NCBI GenBank assembly: GCA_038217425.1
Contig: JBBQPM010000048.1
Location: 1-40,907, forward strand
Length of the DNA: 40,907 nucleotides
Direction: 5' to 3'
Source of the DNA: JAIEPT01 sp038217425
GTDB lineage: Bacteria; Planctomycetota; Planctomycetia; Gemmatales; Gemmataceae
Shown here: positions 23,062 to 31,168 of the stretch, piece after piece
Numbering within the stretch: position 1 is the first letter of the stretch
How the letters are laid out: every line of letters begins with the position of its first letter
The notes under the pieces: model-generated
Told to the model about the DNA's origin: nothing
What the model saw: the letters and a program-made list of their open reading frames with translations, nothing else
Databases searched by the model: none
Program-made: the position numbers and the translations under genes

Positions 23062-23982
23062 ATGAAACAGACTGCATGGACGATCGCGTTGCTGTGCCTG
23101 GCCATGCCGATGCACGCGGACGAAAAGACGCGCGTCGTCGATCTTTGGCCGGGCAAAGCGCCCGAGGAGCCCGGGACCATCGGCCCCGAAATCCAGATCA
23201 TGTCCAAGCAGAACGTGAAGACGCAGGTGGAGATCACCGAGCCGACGCGGCTCATTAGCAATGTCACCAAGCCGACGCTCACCGTCTATCGGCCGGCGAA
23301 AGACAAGGACACCGGGGCGGCGGTCATCATCTGCCCGGGCGGCGGGTACTGGAACCTCTTCTGGCAAATCGAAGGCGAGGAAGTCGCCGAGTGGCTCAAT
23401 ACCCAGGGCGTGACCGGCATCCTCCTCAAGTACCGGGTGCCGCGCCGGCCGGACGAACCCAAGGGGGTGCCCGCTCGGCGGCCGCTCCAGGATTCGCAGC
23501 GGGCCGTCAGCTTGGTCCGCAGCAACGCCAAGGCCTGGGGCATCGATCCCGAGCGCATCGGCATCATCGGCTTCTCGGCAGGGGGCCATCTCGCCATCGC
23601 CACCGCGACGAGCTTCGAGCAACGCACTTATGAACCGCAGGACGACGTCGACAAAGTCAGTTGTCGCCCGAACTTCGCCATCCCGGTCTACTCGGGCTAC
23701 TTGAAGGAACTTCTCGAAAAAGGGATGAAAGTTCCCGCGACAACGCCGCCGGTCTTCCTCGTTCACGGCAGCGAGGATCTCATCAGCACGCCGGAGCACA
23801 GCGCCCTCATGTACCTGGCCCTGAAGCGAGCCGGCGTCTCCGCGGAACTGCACATCTACGCCAGCACCGCCCACGATTTCGGCGTCCGCCCCGGCGACCG
23901 TCCGTTCGCGACCTGGACGCAGTCATGCGGGCGCTGGATGCGGGACCAGGGGTTCTTGAAGGCGCTCAACGCAAGGCCTTGA
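23062..23982 (+). CDS. Secreted alpha/beta hydrolase, BD-FAE/acetylesterase-like (306 aa)
   Basis: A small exported esterase of the BD-FAE/xylan-acetylesterase-like group. Signal peptide 1-19 (ending PMHADE); AAGGAG lies 6 bases before the ATG. Motifs: VVDLWPGKAPEEPG after the signal, AAVIICPGGGYWNLFWQIEG oxyanion loop (86-105), the nucleophile elbow GFSAGGH with Ser172, Asp in HGSEDLIS, and His in STAHDFG. It probably removes acyl groups from plant or algal polysaccharide. It is closely paralogous to the gene at 35129-36016, sharing the WPGKAPGE, VYRPAK-K-TGAAVIICPGGG and AELHIYA-type blocks. Its 3' end overlaps the convergent gene 23966-25999 by 17 bases. Confidence 0.88.
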   Translation: MKQTAWTIALLCLAMPMHADEKTRVVDLWPGKAPEEPGTIGPEIQIMSKQNVKTQVEITEPTRLISNVTKPTLTVYRPAKDKDTGAAVIICPGGGYWNLFWQIEGEEVAEWLNTQGVTGILLKYRVPRRPDEPKGVPARRPLQDSQRAVSLVRSNAKAWGIDPERIGIIGFSAGGHLAIATATSFEQRTYEPQDDVDKVSCRPNFAIPVYSGYLKELLEKGMKVPATTPPVFLVHGSEDLISTPEHSALMYLALKRAGVSAELHIYASTAHDFGVRPGDRPFATWTQSCGRWMRDQGFLKALNARP

Positions 23983-25999
23983 GGATGCCGGTTGCGTCCT
24001 CGGATCCGAGCAGTTGCAAGGCGCCGTCCGCTTGGAGCAGCGTGCCAACCTTCACGGCGGGTGCAAACGTACTTCGCAGTTCATCGGTTGTGAGTTTCGT
24101 TCCGTCGCCGGAGACGCCGCCGGCGACGACGACGCGCCGCGGCAGACACAATGCCGCCAGGTGAGCGACGTCGCCGACCTCGCGCAGCATCCCGGGCGCC
24201 ATCAGGCCGAGCCGCTGGTTCTTGTACGGCGCATCGGTCACATAGCTCGCCAACGAATCGAGGGCGATGGCATGGGTGAATCGCGTATCGACGGCCGCAG
24301 CCGTGAGGGCCACGATCCCCGCCGGTCCCTGGCCGACCACCGCGACTCGATCGGGCAAAATGCCAACGGCGTCGAGTGTACGACGAACATCGTAGGCCCA
24401 CTGCCCCAGAAGAGGCCTGCCGAGCCAAAGCCCCCATTGGGCCGTGTTATGATCCGGCGCTCCGCCGACCTTGTCTTTGGGCCAGGCCAGCGCTCCGGTG
24501 GCGCGTAAATCCAGGGTCAGCACGTTCCAGCCGTCCGCCTGAAGTGCCTTTGCCACGGGGCTCTGCCCGGCCTTCTCCGCGCCGTCGAAATCGAGCAGAA
24601 TGGCGAGCGGCGTGTTTTTGCCTTTGACCTCGCCATGCCGGGTCGCCGTCAAGGTGATGCCGGGTTCCGGGCGGAAAGTCGTCACCCCGCCGGCCTTCTC
24701 GACTTGCAAGTCGCCGGGGGACGGGAATCCGCCCAGGACCTTCTCGACCAACGCGACTCGCAACCGGGCCGATTCGGCACGCCAGGCTTCCCCATCGTTG
24801 GGTATCTTGCGGGCGGCCAAAAGTCGCCGCCCCTCGGCCGCGGCGAACTTCGGGATCGTCGTCCAGTCCGCGGGCCGGGCGTCGCCGGGGAAGCAGCGCA
24901 GGGTCTCGAGGTCTTCCGTCTTGATCGGCGGATCGGCGATCGGGCTGCCGTCGCCGTCGCCTTTGAGATGCTTCGCCAGCCACCCGTAGAGCGCTTCGCG
25001 CATGGCCTGGCTGTAGTCGTGATGCCAATCGAACGTGGTGTGGCGAACGCTGTCGGGCTGGTTGTACGCTTTGTAAACGTCGGCGGCGAAGGCGAGCGAT
25101 TTCTTGGCCTCGGGGATGGAGAACTGCACGCCGTCCTTGGTGACGTTAATGACCATGAGCCCGCGCGGCGCCGTCAGGCCGAGGACGCCGCCCTCTTCGG
25201 TGAAACGCAGCGCTCCGGGGACGACTTCGCACATGCAGCAGGCGGTGCCGAGGTAGGCCTGGTAGTTGCCGACGGAGCAAACGGGGACGACGGCGCCGAA
25301 GCGGTTGTCCCACGCGCCGGCGTACATGGTCTGGTTGCCGCCGCCTGATGCCCCGGTGATCGCGATCTTCGTGCCATCCACCTCCGGCCGAGTCAGCAGG
25401 TAATCGACCGCACGCGTATTTTCGTAGACCTGGACGCCGGCGAGCGTGAGGCCGGTCGGCAGCAGCGTGGCGGCGACCATCTCGCCGTGGTATTCGCCGA
25501 GATTCTTCGACAGGCCTCGTTCGCCGGCGCCAAAGGCGTCCACCGCCAGGACGAAGTAGCCGAGCTTCGCCGGGCCGATGCAGCGTTTCTGCAGCACCGG
25601 ATCGAGCCGAGCGCCGCGCCAATGGCCATGGACCGCCAGCAATGCGGGATGCTTGCCCGGCTTGTCCGGCACGTAGGCGCTCGCCGTCATCCACACGCCC
25701 GGCATCGTCTGGAAAATGATCTTCTCGACGCGATAGCCGTCGCGCTGCAAGACGCCCAGCACCTTCGGCTCGAGCGGACACGCCGTTTCCGGCATCGGGC
25801 CGAACGCTTGCTGGAGCTTGGCGCGGAGTTCGGGGCGTCGAGCTTCCCATTCCTCCCGCGACGCCGGCGGCTTGTCGGCGGAACGCAGCTTGGCGGCCTG
25901 CGCTTTGACGAAGCTCAAGTATTCCTGACTCGGCAGCTGAGCAAGCAACGACTGCGAACTCGCCCCAATCGCGAAACTCAAAAGCGCGAAGAATCTCAT
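23966..25999 (-). CDS. Secreted tandem alpha/beta-hydrolase, acetylxylan-esterase-like (677 aa)
   Basis: Signal peptide 1-20 (ending SLLAQLP). Residues 60-345 form a complete alpha/beta hydrolase of the AXE1/dienelactone-hydrolase type: ALLAVHGHWRG (119-129), VLAVDAFGAGERG, nucleophile elbow TGASGGG with Ser218, and a catalytic His in FDWHHDY (323-329). Residues 440-677 look like a second hydrolase domain (LAILLDFDGAEKAG, VLTLDLRATGALAW), but its elbow reads GQGPAG (556-561) with no serine, so this half is probably structural or binding only. This one-active-one-dead layout recurs in planctomycete hydrolases. The substrate is probably an acylated polysaccharide. Several cysteines around residues 254-257 (CCMC) are notable. 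Confidence 0.85.
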   Translation of the reverse strand: MRFFALLSFAIGASSQSLLAQLPSQEYLSFVKAQAAKLRSADKPPASREEWEARRPELRAKLQQAFGPMPETACPLEPKVLGVLQRDGYRVEKIIFQTMPGVWMTASAYVPDKPGKHPALLAVHGHWRGARLDPVLQKRCIGPAKLGYFVLAVDAFGAGERGLSKNLGEYHGEMVAATLLPTGLTLAGVQVYENTRAVDYLLTRPEVDGTKIAITGASGGGNQTMYAGAWDNRFGAVVPVCSVGNYQAYLGTACCMCEVVPGALRFTEEGGVLGLTAPRGLMVINVTKDGVQFSIPEAKKSLAFAADVYKAYNQPDSVRHTTFDWHHDYSQAMREALYGWLAKHLKGDGDGSPIADPPIKTEDLETLRCFPGDARPADWTTIPKFAAAEGRRLLAARKIPNDGEAWRAESARLRVALVEKVLGGFPSPGDLQVEKAGGVTTFRPEPGITLTATRHGEVKGKNTPLAILLDFDGAEKAGQSPVAKALQADGWNVLTLDLRATGALAWPKDKVGGAPDHNTAQWGLWLGRPLLGQWAYDVRRTLDAVGILPDRVAVVGQGPAGIVALTAAAVDTRFTHAIALDSLASYVTDAPYKNQRLGLMAPGMLREVGDVAHLAALCLPRRVVVAGGVSGDGTKLTTDELRSTFAPAVKVGTLLQADGALQLLGSEDATGILKALR

Positions 26000-26093
26000 G
26001 AAATGCTCCAGTGGAAGTGCAAAATGAGCGACGAGACCTTTACGAGAGACGATGCGGCGCGGAATCGCGCCCGGGAACGGCGTGGCCCATGCG

Positions 26094-27455
26094 TCACTTC
26101 TTCGCCGGGGGCGGCGTGTCGCCCAGATCCTTCCGCATCTTGTCCGCGAGCCCCTGCAATCGCTGCACGACCTCCGGATGCAGAGCCGAGACCTCCGTCT
26201 GCTCGCCCATGTCGTCCTCGAGGTTGTACAGTTCGAGCTTCCGCTGCTTGACGTCCATCTTCGCGGGTTGGCCTTCCTTGCCCCCCTCGCGGCCGCCCAG
26301 GGAAATGTAGCTGCTCGGAAAATAGAGCTTCCACGTTCCGCTGCGGACGCCCTGGAGTTGCTTGCCCCAGTAAAAGTAGTACGCCTCCTGCGGGGACTTC
26401 GCGCCGGCCTGCCCGGCCATCAGAGGCCAAATGTCCTTGCCGTCGATGACGTGGTCGGGGAGCTTGGCGCCGGCGAGTTTGGCGATGCTCGGCAGGAGAT
26501 CGATGGTCATGGCCGGCTCGTGCGTCGTGTGTCCCGCGGGGATTTTCCCCGTCCAGCGCATGAGGCACGGCACGCGCACGCCCCCTTCCCAGGCCGTCCC
26601 TTTGCCTTCGCGCAGACGCCCCGCGCTGCCGCCGTGATGGCCGTACGAGAGCCAGGGGCCGTTGTCCGATGTGAAGATCACCAGCGTATTGTCGTCGAGC
26701 CCGAGATCGTTCAAGGTTTTCAAGATTTCGCCGACCGACCAATCGAGTTCCTGAATCACGTCGGCATAGAGGCCTTGCTTCGACTTGCCGCTGAACCGCT
26801 CCGAGACGAAGAGCGGTACGTGCGGCATCGAGTGCGGCACGTACAGAAAGAACGGCCCGTCCTTGTTGCGCCGAATGAACGAGACCGCCTTCTCGGTGTA
26901 CGTCGTCGTCAGCTTCGATTGATCGGGATTGAGGGCGACGGTCTTCTCTCCGTCGATGAGCGGCAGGTCGGGAAATTTAGCGGTCGGATGCTTGGGCCAC
27001 ATGTCGTTGGAGTAGGGGAGGCCGTAGTATTCGTCGAAGCCGTGCTTGGTGGGGAGATGTTGCGCGAGATGGCCGAGGTGCCATTTGCCGAAAATACCGG
27101 TGCGATAGCCGCGGCTCTTGAGGAGATCGGCGATGGTTCGCTCCGCGGGGGCGAGGCCCTGCGTGCTGCTGGGTCCGAGCGCGCCGAGGATGCCGACGCG
27201 GTTGGGATATCGGCCGGTGAGGATGGCGGCCCGCGACGCGGAGCAGACGGCTTGCGGCACGTAGAAATTCGTGAAACGATTCCCTTGCTTGGCGAGCTTG
27301 TCGAGATGGGGCGTGGCGATCTTGGAACCGTAGGGCCCGATGTCGCCGTAGCCCATGTCGTCGCAGAAGATGAGGATGACGTTGGGGAGCTTTTGGTCGC
27401 CCGCCTGTACGGAGCAGGCGACGGCGAGGAGCGCGAGGGAGAGGATCGATCGCAT
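26094..27455 (-). CDS. Secreted sulfatase (arylsulfatase family, 453 aa)
   Basis: A type I sulfatase that cleaves sulfate esters, most likely from sulfated polysaccharides. Signal peptide 1-19 (ending SVQAGDQ). The metal-binding start PNVILIFCDDMGYGD (24-38) gives the Asp32/Asp33 ligands. The formylglycine site is CSASR (71-75) followed by AAILTGRYP. The variant with Ala at the third place instead of Pro is of the C-x-A-x-R kind, processed by anaerobic (radical SAM) maturases and possibly others. Later blocks GIFGKWHLG, LVIFTSDNGPWLSYGHHGGSAG and AHEGG-like AWEGGVRVPCLMRW are all present. It is full length. Planctomycetes typically carry dozens of such genes. No maturase gene lies here. Confidence 0.93.
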   Translation of the reverse strand: MRSILSLALLAVACSVQAGDQKLPNVILIFCDDMGYGDIGPYGSKIATPHLDKLAKQGNRFTNFYVPQAVCSASRAAILTGRYPNRVGILGALGPSSTQGLAPAERTIADLLKSRGYRTGIFGKWHLGHLAQHLPTKHGFDEYYGLPYSNDMWPKHPTAKFPDLPLIDGEKTVALNPDQSKLTTTYTEKAVSFIRRNKDGPFFLYVPHSMPHVPLFVSERFSGKSKQGLYADVIQELDWSVGEILKTLNDLGLDDNTLVIFTSDNGPWLSYGHHGGSAGRLREGKGTAWEGGVRVPCLMRWTGKIPAGHTTHEPAMTIDLLPSIAKLAGAKLPDHVIDGKDIWPLMAGQAGAKSPQEAYYFYWGKQLQGVRSGTWKLYFPSSYISLGGREGGKEGQPAKMDVKQRKLELYNLEDDMGEQTEVSALHPEVVQRLQGLADKMRKDLGDTPPPAKK

Positions 27456-27493
27456 GGGATGGTCCCAGGTCCAGGGGTGAGATATTCGGTTCG

Positions 27494-27499
27494 ATTATC
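27494..27499 (-). promoter_or_regulatory. Candidate -10 box (GATAAT) for the sulfatase
   Basis: GATAAT on the minus strand, 38 bases before the sulfatase ATG. No matching -35 is evident, so this is only a positional hint. Confidence 0.25.
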
Positions 27500-27716
27500 G
27501 CACGACGGTCACGGCTTCGCTACGCAGAAACTCTTTCTTCCGATCCTTGTTTGTGATAACAAAAGCTCGTCCCTTCTTTGGGCGACCCCGTGAAGTTTCT
27601 GTGCCCTTGTCCCTGCGCGGACGTGATGAGTTCTATCGCAACTGCGGCAAACGTGAAGTCGGCTTTGAGGCGTGATCGCTTGACGCCTCGCTTCCACACG
27701 ATCGCGAGGAAATCCG

Positions 27717-28688
27717 ATGCAGATGCCACCCATCGACAGCCGCGTCATGTTCCCCACCGTGCGTGCGGCCGTCGTTCAGGCGGCGCCGGTGCTGTTTGAC
27801 ACGCCGCGGACGCTGCAAAAATTTGCGGACCTCGCCGCCGACGCCCGCCGGCAGGGGGCTCAGCTCGTCGTCTTTCCCGAAGCATTCCTCGGCGGCTATC
27901 CCAAGGGGCACGACTTCGGCGTCAGCGTCGGCATCCGAACCCCCGAAGGCCGAGAGGAATTTCGCCGACTTTTCGAGAGCGCCATCGAAGTGCCGGGACC
28001 GAATGTCGAGTTTATCGGCTCGGTCGCCAAGGAACACGCGATCCATCTGGTCGTCGGCGTCATCGAGCGCGCCGGCGGAACGCTGTACTGCACCGCGCTC
28101 CTCTTCGGGCCGGACGGTCAGATGCTGGGCAAGCATCGCAAGCTCATGCCGACCGCGATGGAGCGAGTCATCTGGGGGAGCGGCGACGGCTCGACCCTGC
28201 CCGTCGTGGCGACCGACCTGGGCCGAATCGGCTGCGTCATCTGCTGGGAAAACTACATGCCCTTGCTGCGGACCGCGATGTATGCCCGGGGCATCGAGTT
28301 GTATTGCGCCATCACCGTGGACGATCGCGACACCTGGCTGCCGACCGTCCGGCACATCGCCCTGGAGGGCCGATGCTTCGTTCTGTCGGCGTGCCAATTT
28401 CTCACGCGTAGCGATCTGCCTGCCGGGTATCCGACCGAGCGATTCCCCGCGTCTCAAGACGTGCTGATCCGGGGCGGGAGTTGCCTCATTGGACCGCTGG
28501 GCCAAATCTTGGCTGGGCCGAAGTATGGGGAGGAATGCGTCCTGGTCGCGGACCTGGATCGAGCGGAACTGGTCCGAGCGAAGTTCGACTTCGACGTGGT
28601 GGGCCATTACGCGCGGTCCGATGTTTTTCGGCTCGAAGTCAACGAACAGCCGATGCAGTCGGTGGTCTTTGCGAATCGTAAGGAATAG
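27717..28688 (+). CDS. Nitrilase (323 aa)
   Basis: A true nitrilase-branch enzyme (EC 3.5.5.1 type) converting nitriles to carboxylic acids and ammonia. Catalytic triad: Glu55 in VVFPEAFLGGYPKG, Lys142 in GKHRKLMPT, Cys176 in GCVICWENYMPLLR. The CWENYMP block and GYPKG are diagnostic of the nitrilase branch rather than amidases. It is cytoplasmic and of normal length apart from a slightly long N-terminus. GAGGAA precedes the ATG by 7 bases. The gene is divergent from the sulfatase and stands alone; the next gene has its own promoter. The preferred nitrile (aliphatic, aryl or arylaceto) cannot be inferred. Confidence 0.92.
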   Translation: MQMPPIDSRVMFPTVRAAVVQAAPVLFDTPRTLQKFADLAADARRQGAQLVVFPEAFLGGYPKGHDFGVSVGIRTPEGREEFRRLFESAIEVPGPNVEFIGSVAKEHAIHLVVGVIERAGGTLYCTALLFGPDGQMLGKHRKLMPTAMERVIWGSGDGSTLPVVATDLGRIGCVICWENYMPLLRTAMYARGIELYCAITVDDRDTWLPTVRHIALEGRCFVLSACQFLTRSDLPAGYPTERFPASQDVLIRGGSCLIGPLGQILAGPKYGEECVLVADLDRAELVRAKFDFDVVGHYARSDVFRLEVNEQPMQSVVFANRKE

Positions 28689-28708
28689 TCAGAGCGCGTC
28701 AGGAAATC

Positions 28709-28737
28709 TTGACATGGCGCCCGAAATGTCGTGGAAT
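28709..28737 (+). promoter_or_regulatory. Sigma-70-like promoter of the HMA-domain gene
   Basis: A perfect TTGACA (28709-28714), a 17-base spacer and TGGAAT (28732-28737) lie about 50 bases before the start codon. It is the best promoter match seen in the window. Confidence 0.6.
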
Positions 28738-28787
28738 GAGGCTCGTTCGTACCCGAAGCAGATCCATAATCTTGGCGAAGGAGAAAC

Positions 28788-29135
28788 ATGATGCTGAAAC
28801 TTCTTGGCGCGGCCATCCTGACGGTGGCGGCGGGATTCTTGATTCAGAGCGGCGCTCAGGGCCAAAATCCCACCGCTGCGCCGACGTACACCGTCGTCAC
28901 GGTCGATACCTTGGACTGCCCGGCGTGCGCCAAGCGGTTGTCGGCGAAGATCAATGCGGTGAGCGGGGTCGAGAAGGTGCAAATCGACGTCGAAAAGAAA
29001 CTGGTCTGGATTCATCCGAAGGCGGGCGTGCAACTCTCCCCGCGCGTCCTCTGGGAAACGATTGAGAACGCCAAGGACCAACCCTCGAAACTGCAAGGCC
29101 CCAGCGGAACATTCACCGCCAAGCCGATGTCATAA
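28788..29135 (+). CDS. Secreted heavy-metal-associated (HMA) domain protein (115 aa)
   Basis: A single ferredoxin-like HMA domain behind a signal peptide (about residues 1-25, ending SGAQGQN). The metal site is CPAC (Cys44, Cys47) in VDTLDCPACAKRLSAKINAVSGVEKVQIDVEKKLVWI, typical of copper chaperones and mercury-binding MerP. Export suggests periplasmic metal trapping or delivery. AAGGAG at 28778-28783 fits the ATG at 28791 slightly better than that at 28788; the difference is one residue. No copper ATPase lies beside it. It ends in a 6-base overlap with the convergent acyl-CoA synthetase gene. Confidence 0.85.
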   Translation: MMLKLLGAAILTVAAGFLIQSGAQGQNPTAAPTYTVVTVDTLDCPACAKRLSAKINAVSGVEKVQIDVEKKLVWIHPKAGVQLSPRVLWETIENAKDQPSKLQGPSGTFTAKPMS

Positions 29136-30632
29136 CTCGTACAAAGCGTCGATCTTCGCACGATGGCGGGCGAAGATCGCGGCGCGACGCAGCTTGAGGC
29201 TCACCGTCATCTCGTCCCGGGCCACGCTGAACGGCTCCGTCAGCACCGCGAAACGTTTCACCTGCTCCCACGGCGCCAAATCCGCGAGTAAAATTCGGAC
29301 GCGCTCGGTCAATTGTTCCGGCGTCAACGCGGAGACGAGGAGCGCCGTCAAGTAACTGCGACCGTCGCCGAAGACGACCGCCTGATCGATGTCGGGATCG
29401 GCGACCAGTTTCGCTTCGAGGTAGGCGGGCGCGACTTTTTTGCCGCTGGAGAGGACGATCAAGTCTTTTTTGCGTCCGGTGATCGACAGGAAGCCGTCGG
29501 CATCCAGGGCGCCGAGGTCGCCGGTGGCGAGCCAGCCGTCGCGCAAGACCTCGTCGGTTTCCGTGGGTTGTTTCCAGTAGCCCTGCATGACATGCGAGCC
29601 GCGCGTGAGAATCTCGCCGTCCTGGGCGATGCGGATCTCGACGCCCGGCAACGCCGGACCCACGGTGCCGGCGCGATGGCAATCGGGACGGTTGAGCGCG
29701 ATCACCGGCGAGGACTCCGTCAATCCATACCCGGGAAGAACGAGCAGACCCGCCTGCGCGAACGCCTCGGCGACGTGGGGCGGCAGCGGCGCGCCGCCCG
29801 ATCCCAGCCAGCGCAATCGGGGACCGAACATATGCCGAAGGTCGGCGCCCAGAATCTTTTCGTAGAAACGCGGCACGCTGTTGAAATGCGTCGGCGCGAT
29901 CTCCGCAAGATTGCGAATCACCGATTCCGCCGACTCGGCCAGGCACAACGTCGAACCCGCGACCAGATGCACGTAGTGTTCCACTGTCCGCGCAAAGATG
30001 TGACTCAGCGGTAGCCAGTTGAGCACCACCGCATCGCTGGCAATCTGCGCCGCCTGGGCGTAGGCGACGGCGTTGCTGAGCAGATTCGCGTGCGTCAGCA
30101 TGACTCCTTTGGGTCGCCCCGTCGTGCCGCTCGTGTACATGATTGTCGCCAAATCCTCGGGCCGGGCGCCTGGGAGTTCGGTCGTCAGCGATTGCCCGCG
30201 GGCGCTCAGGCGCGCGAACGACACGTCCTCGAAGGCGAGGATGCCGCGGAGTCCGGGAAGCCGGAGCTCCTGCACCTGTTCAAGTTGCCGAGACGAGGCG
30301 ACGAAGATCCACTGGACCTCGGCGTCGGTGAGCGGAAACGCCAACTGACCAGGCGGGAGACTCGCGTGCAGCGGCACCGTCACCGCGCCGACGGCCAGGA
30401 TGGCGTTATCCGCCAGCAGCCATTCGAGCCGATTCTCCGACCAGACCGCGACCGCCTGGCCGGGCTTCACGCCCAGTTCGATCAGCCCGCGCGCCAGCGA
30501 ACCAACGCTCTCCGCGTATCGGCGCCAGGAAATGTCTTCGTACCGTCCCCAGCGTTTGCGGCGCAGGGCCGGGCGATCCCCCAGGCGTCGGGCTTGCATC
30601 GGCAGAAGGTCGGGGAGGCTGCGCGGGTTCAT
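29130..30632 (-). CDS. AMP-dependent acyl-CoA synthetase/ligase (500 aa)
   Basis: An adenylate-forming enzyme of the long-chain acyl-CoA synthetase type, activating a fatty acid with ATP and then transferring it to CoA or an ACP. Signatures: YTSGTTGRPKG (166-176), the LPLSHIFARTVEHY block, PGYGLTESSP, LATGDLGALDADGFLSITGRKKDLIVLSSG (the hinge region), and the C-terminal EMTVSLKLRRAAI with the catalytic Lys. About 500 residues is short for FadD-like long-chain enzymes (usually 560-650), mostly in the N-terminal part. It is cytoplasmic or membrane-associated. The gene is divergent from the small membrane protein at 30710. An ACP gene (14394) and FabD (32710) are in the window but not in its operon. 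Confidence 0.9.
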   Translation of the reverse strand: MNPRSLPDLLPMQARRLGDRPALRRKRWGRYEDISWRRYAESVGSLARGLIELGVKPGQAVAVWSENRLEWLLADNAILAVGAVTVPLHASLPPGQLAFPLTDAEVQWIFVASSRQLEQVQELRLPGLRGILAFEDVSFARLSARGQSLTTELPGARPEDLATIMYTSGTTGRPKGVMLTHANLLSNAVAYAQAAQIASDAVVLNWLPLSHIFARTVEHYVHLVAGSTLCLAESAESVIRNLAEIAPTHFNSVPRFYEKILGADLRHMFGPRLRWLGSGGAPLPPHVAEAFAQAGLLVLPGYGLTESSPVIALNRPDCHRAGTVGPALPGVEIRIAQDGEILTRGSHVMQGYWKQPTETDEVLRDGWLATGDLGALDADGFLSITGRKKDLIVLSSGKKVAPAYLEAKLVADPDIDQAVVFGDGRSYLTALLVSALTPEQLTERVRILLADLAPWEQVKRFAVLTEPFSVARDEMTVSLKLRRAAIFARHRAKIDALYEL

Positions 30633-30709
30633 GGGCAGGTGCGGATTGTGAGAGAATTCGATCCCTGGTCACTCTACAATGAATGATGTTGGAAGAAAGG
30701 ACCGCCGAC

Positions 30710-31051
30710 ATGAATGAATCGACTCCGCCCCCGAACGCCAATCGCGAGACGATGCTGGCCCTCATGCTGCTGACCATCGGCGGCGCGTTTCTGTTTTTAT
30801 TCCTGAACTTCGTCAGCCTGGGGATGTTCTTTTACGTCGCCCTGATCACCGGCGTCGTCGGGTTGGTCGCCAGCTTTCACTACGTCCTCTGGGGCCGAGG
30901 ATTGCTCGGCGAAGTTTCGCTGGAGCGCGAAAAATTCCTACGGGAGCAGGCGAAAGAGTTGGAGCAGATTGAAAATCCGTACGCGATCCAGCCACGGCCC
31001 GGGGCGCGTCCGCGTCCGCCCCGGAGCACGCCCGACGATCGCATTCAATAA
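30710..31051 (+). CDS. Small two-helix membrane protein (113 aa)
   Basis: No family is recognised. Two hydrophobic helices (about residues 16-37 and 39-62) are separated by a very short turn, followed by a charged helix (EVSLEREKFLREQAKELEQIENPYA) and a Pro/Arg-rich tail (RPGARPRPPRSTP). Such hairpin anchors with a cytoplasmic tail can tether partners, but no role is assignable. AAGGA precedes the ATG at 30710. An in-frame ATG at 30683 lies three bases after a TACAAT box (30675-30680), which makes it unlikely as a start. The membrane glycosyltransferase follows 117 bases later on the same strand. Confidence 0.7.
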   Translation: MNESTPPPNANRETMLALMLLTIGGAFLFLFLNFVSLGMFFYVALITGVVGLVASFHYVLWGRGLLGEVSLEREKFLREQAKELEQIENPYAIQPRPGARPRPPRSTPDDRIQ

Positions 31052-31168
31052 CCCATTCGCCCCAATTTTCCGAGTCGGCAAGTCGCCTTGACTCGGCGAG
31101 CCCGTTGCTTTGTAATCGTCCCCGTAGGATGACTCGGGCGAAACAAACGAGCGGAAGGGTTTTGGCTC

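Noticed and set aside
26052..27593. 513-codon open frame on the plus strand
   Set aside because: It is antisense to the sulfatase, whose catalytic motifs are unambiguous.
27509..27757. 82-codon minus-strand gene between the sulfatase and the nitrilase
   Set aside because: It overlaps the nitrilase start, lacks a ribosome site and shows no family features.
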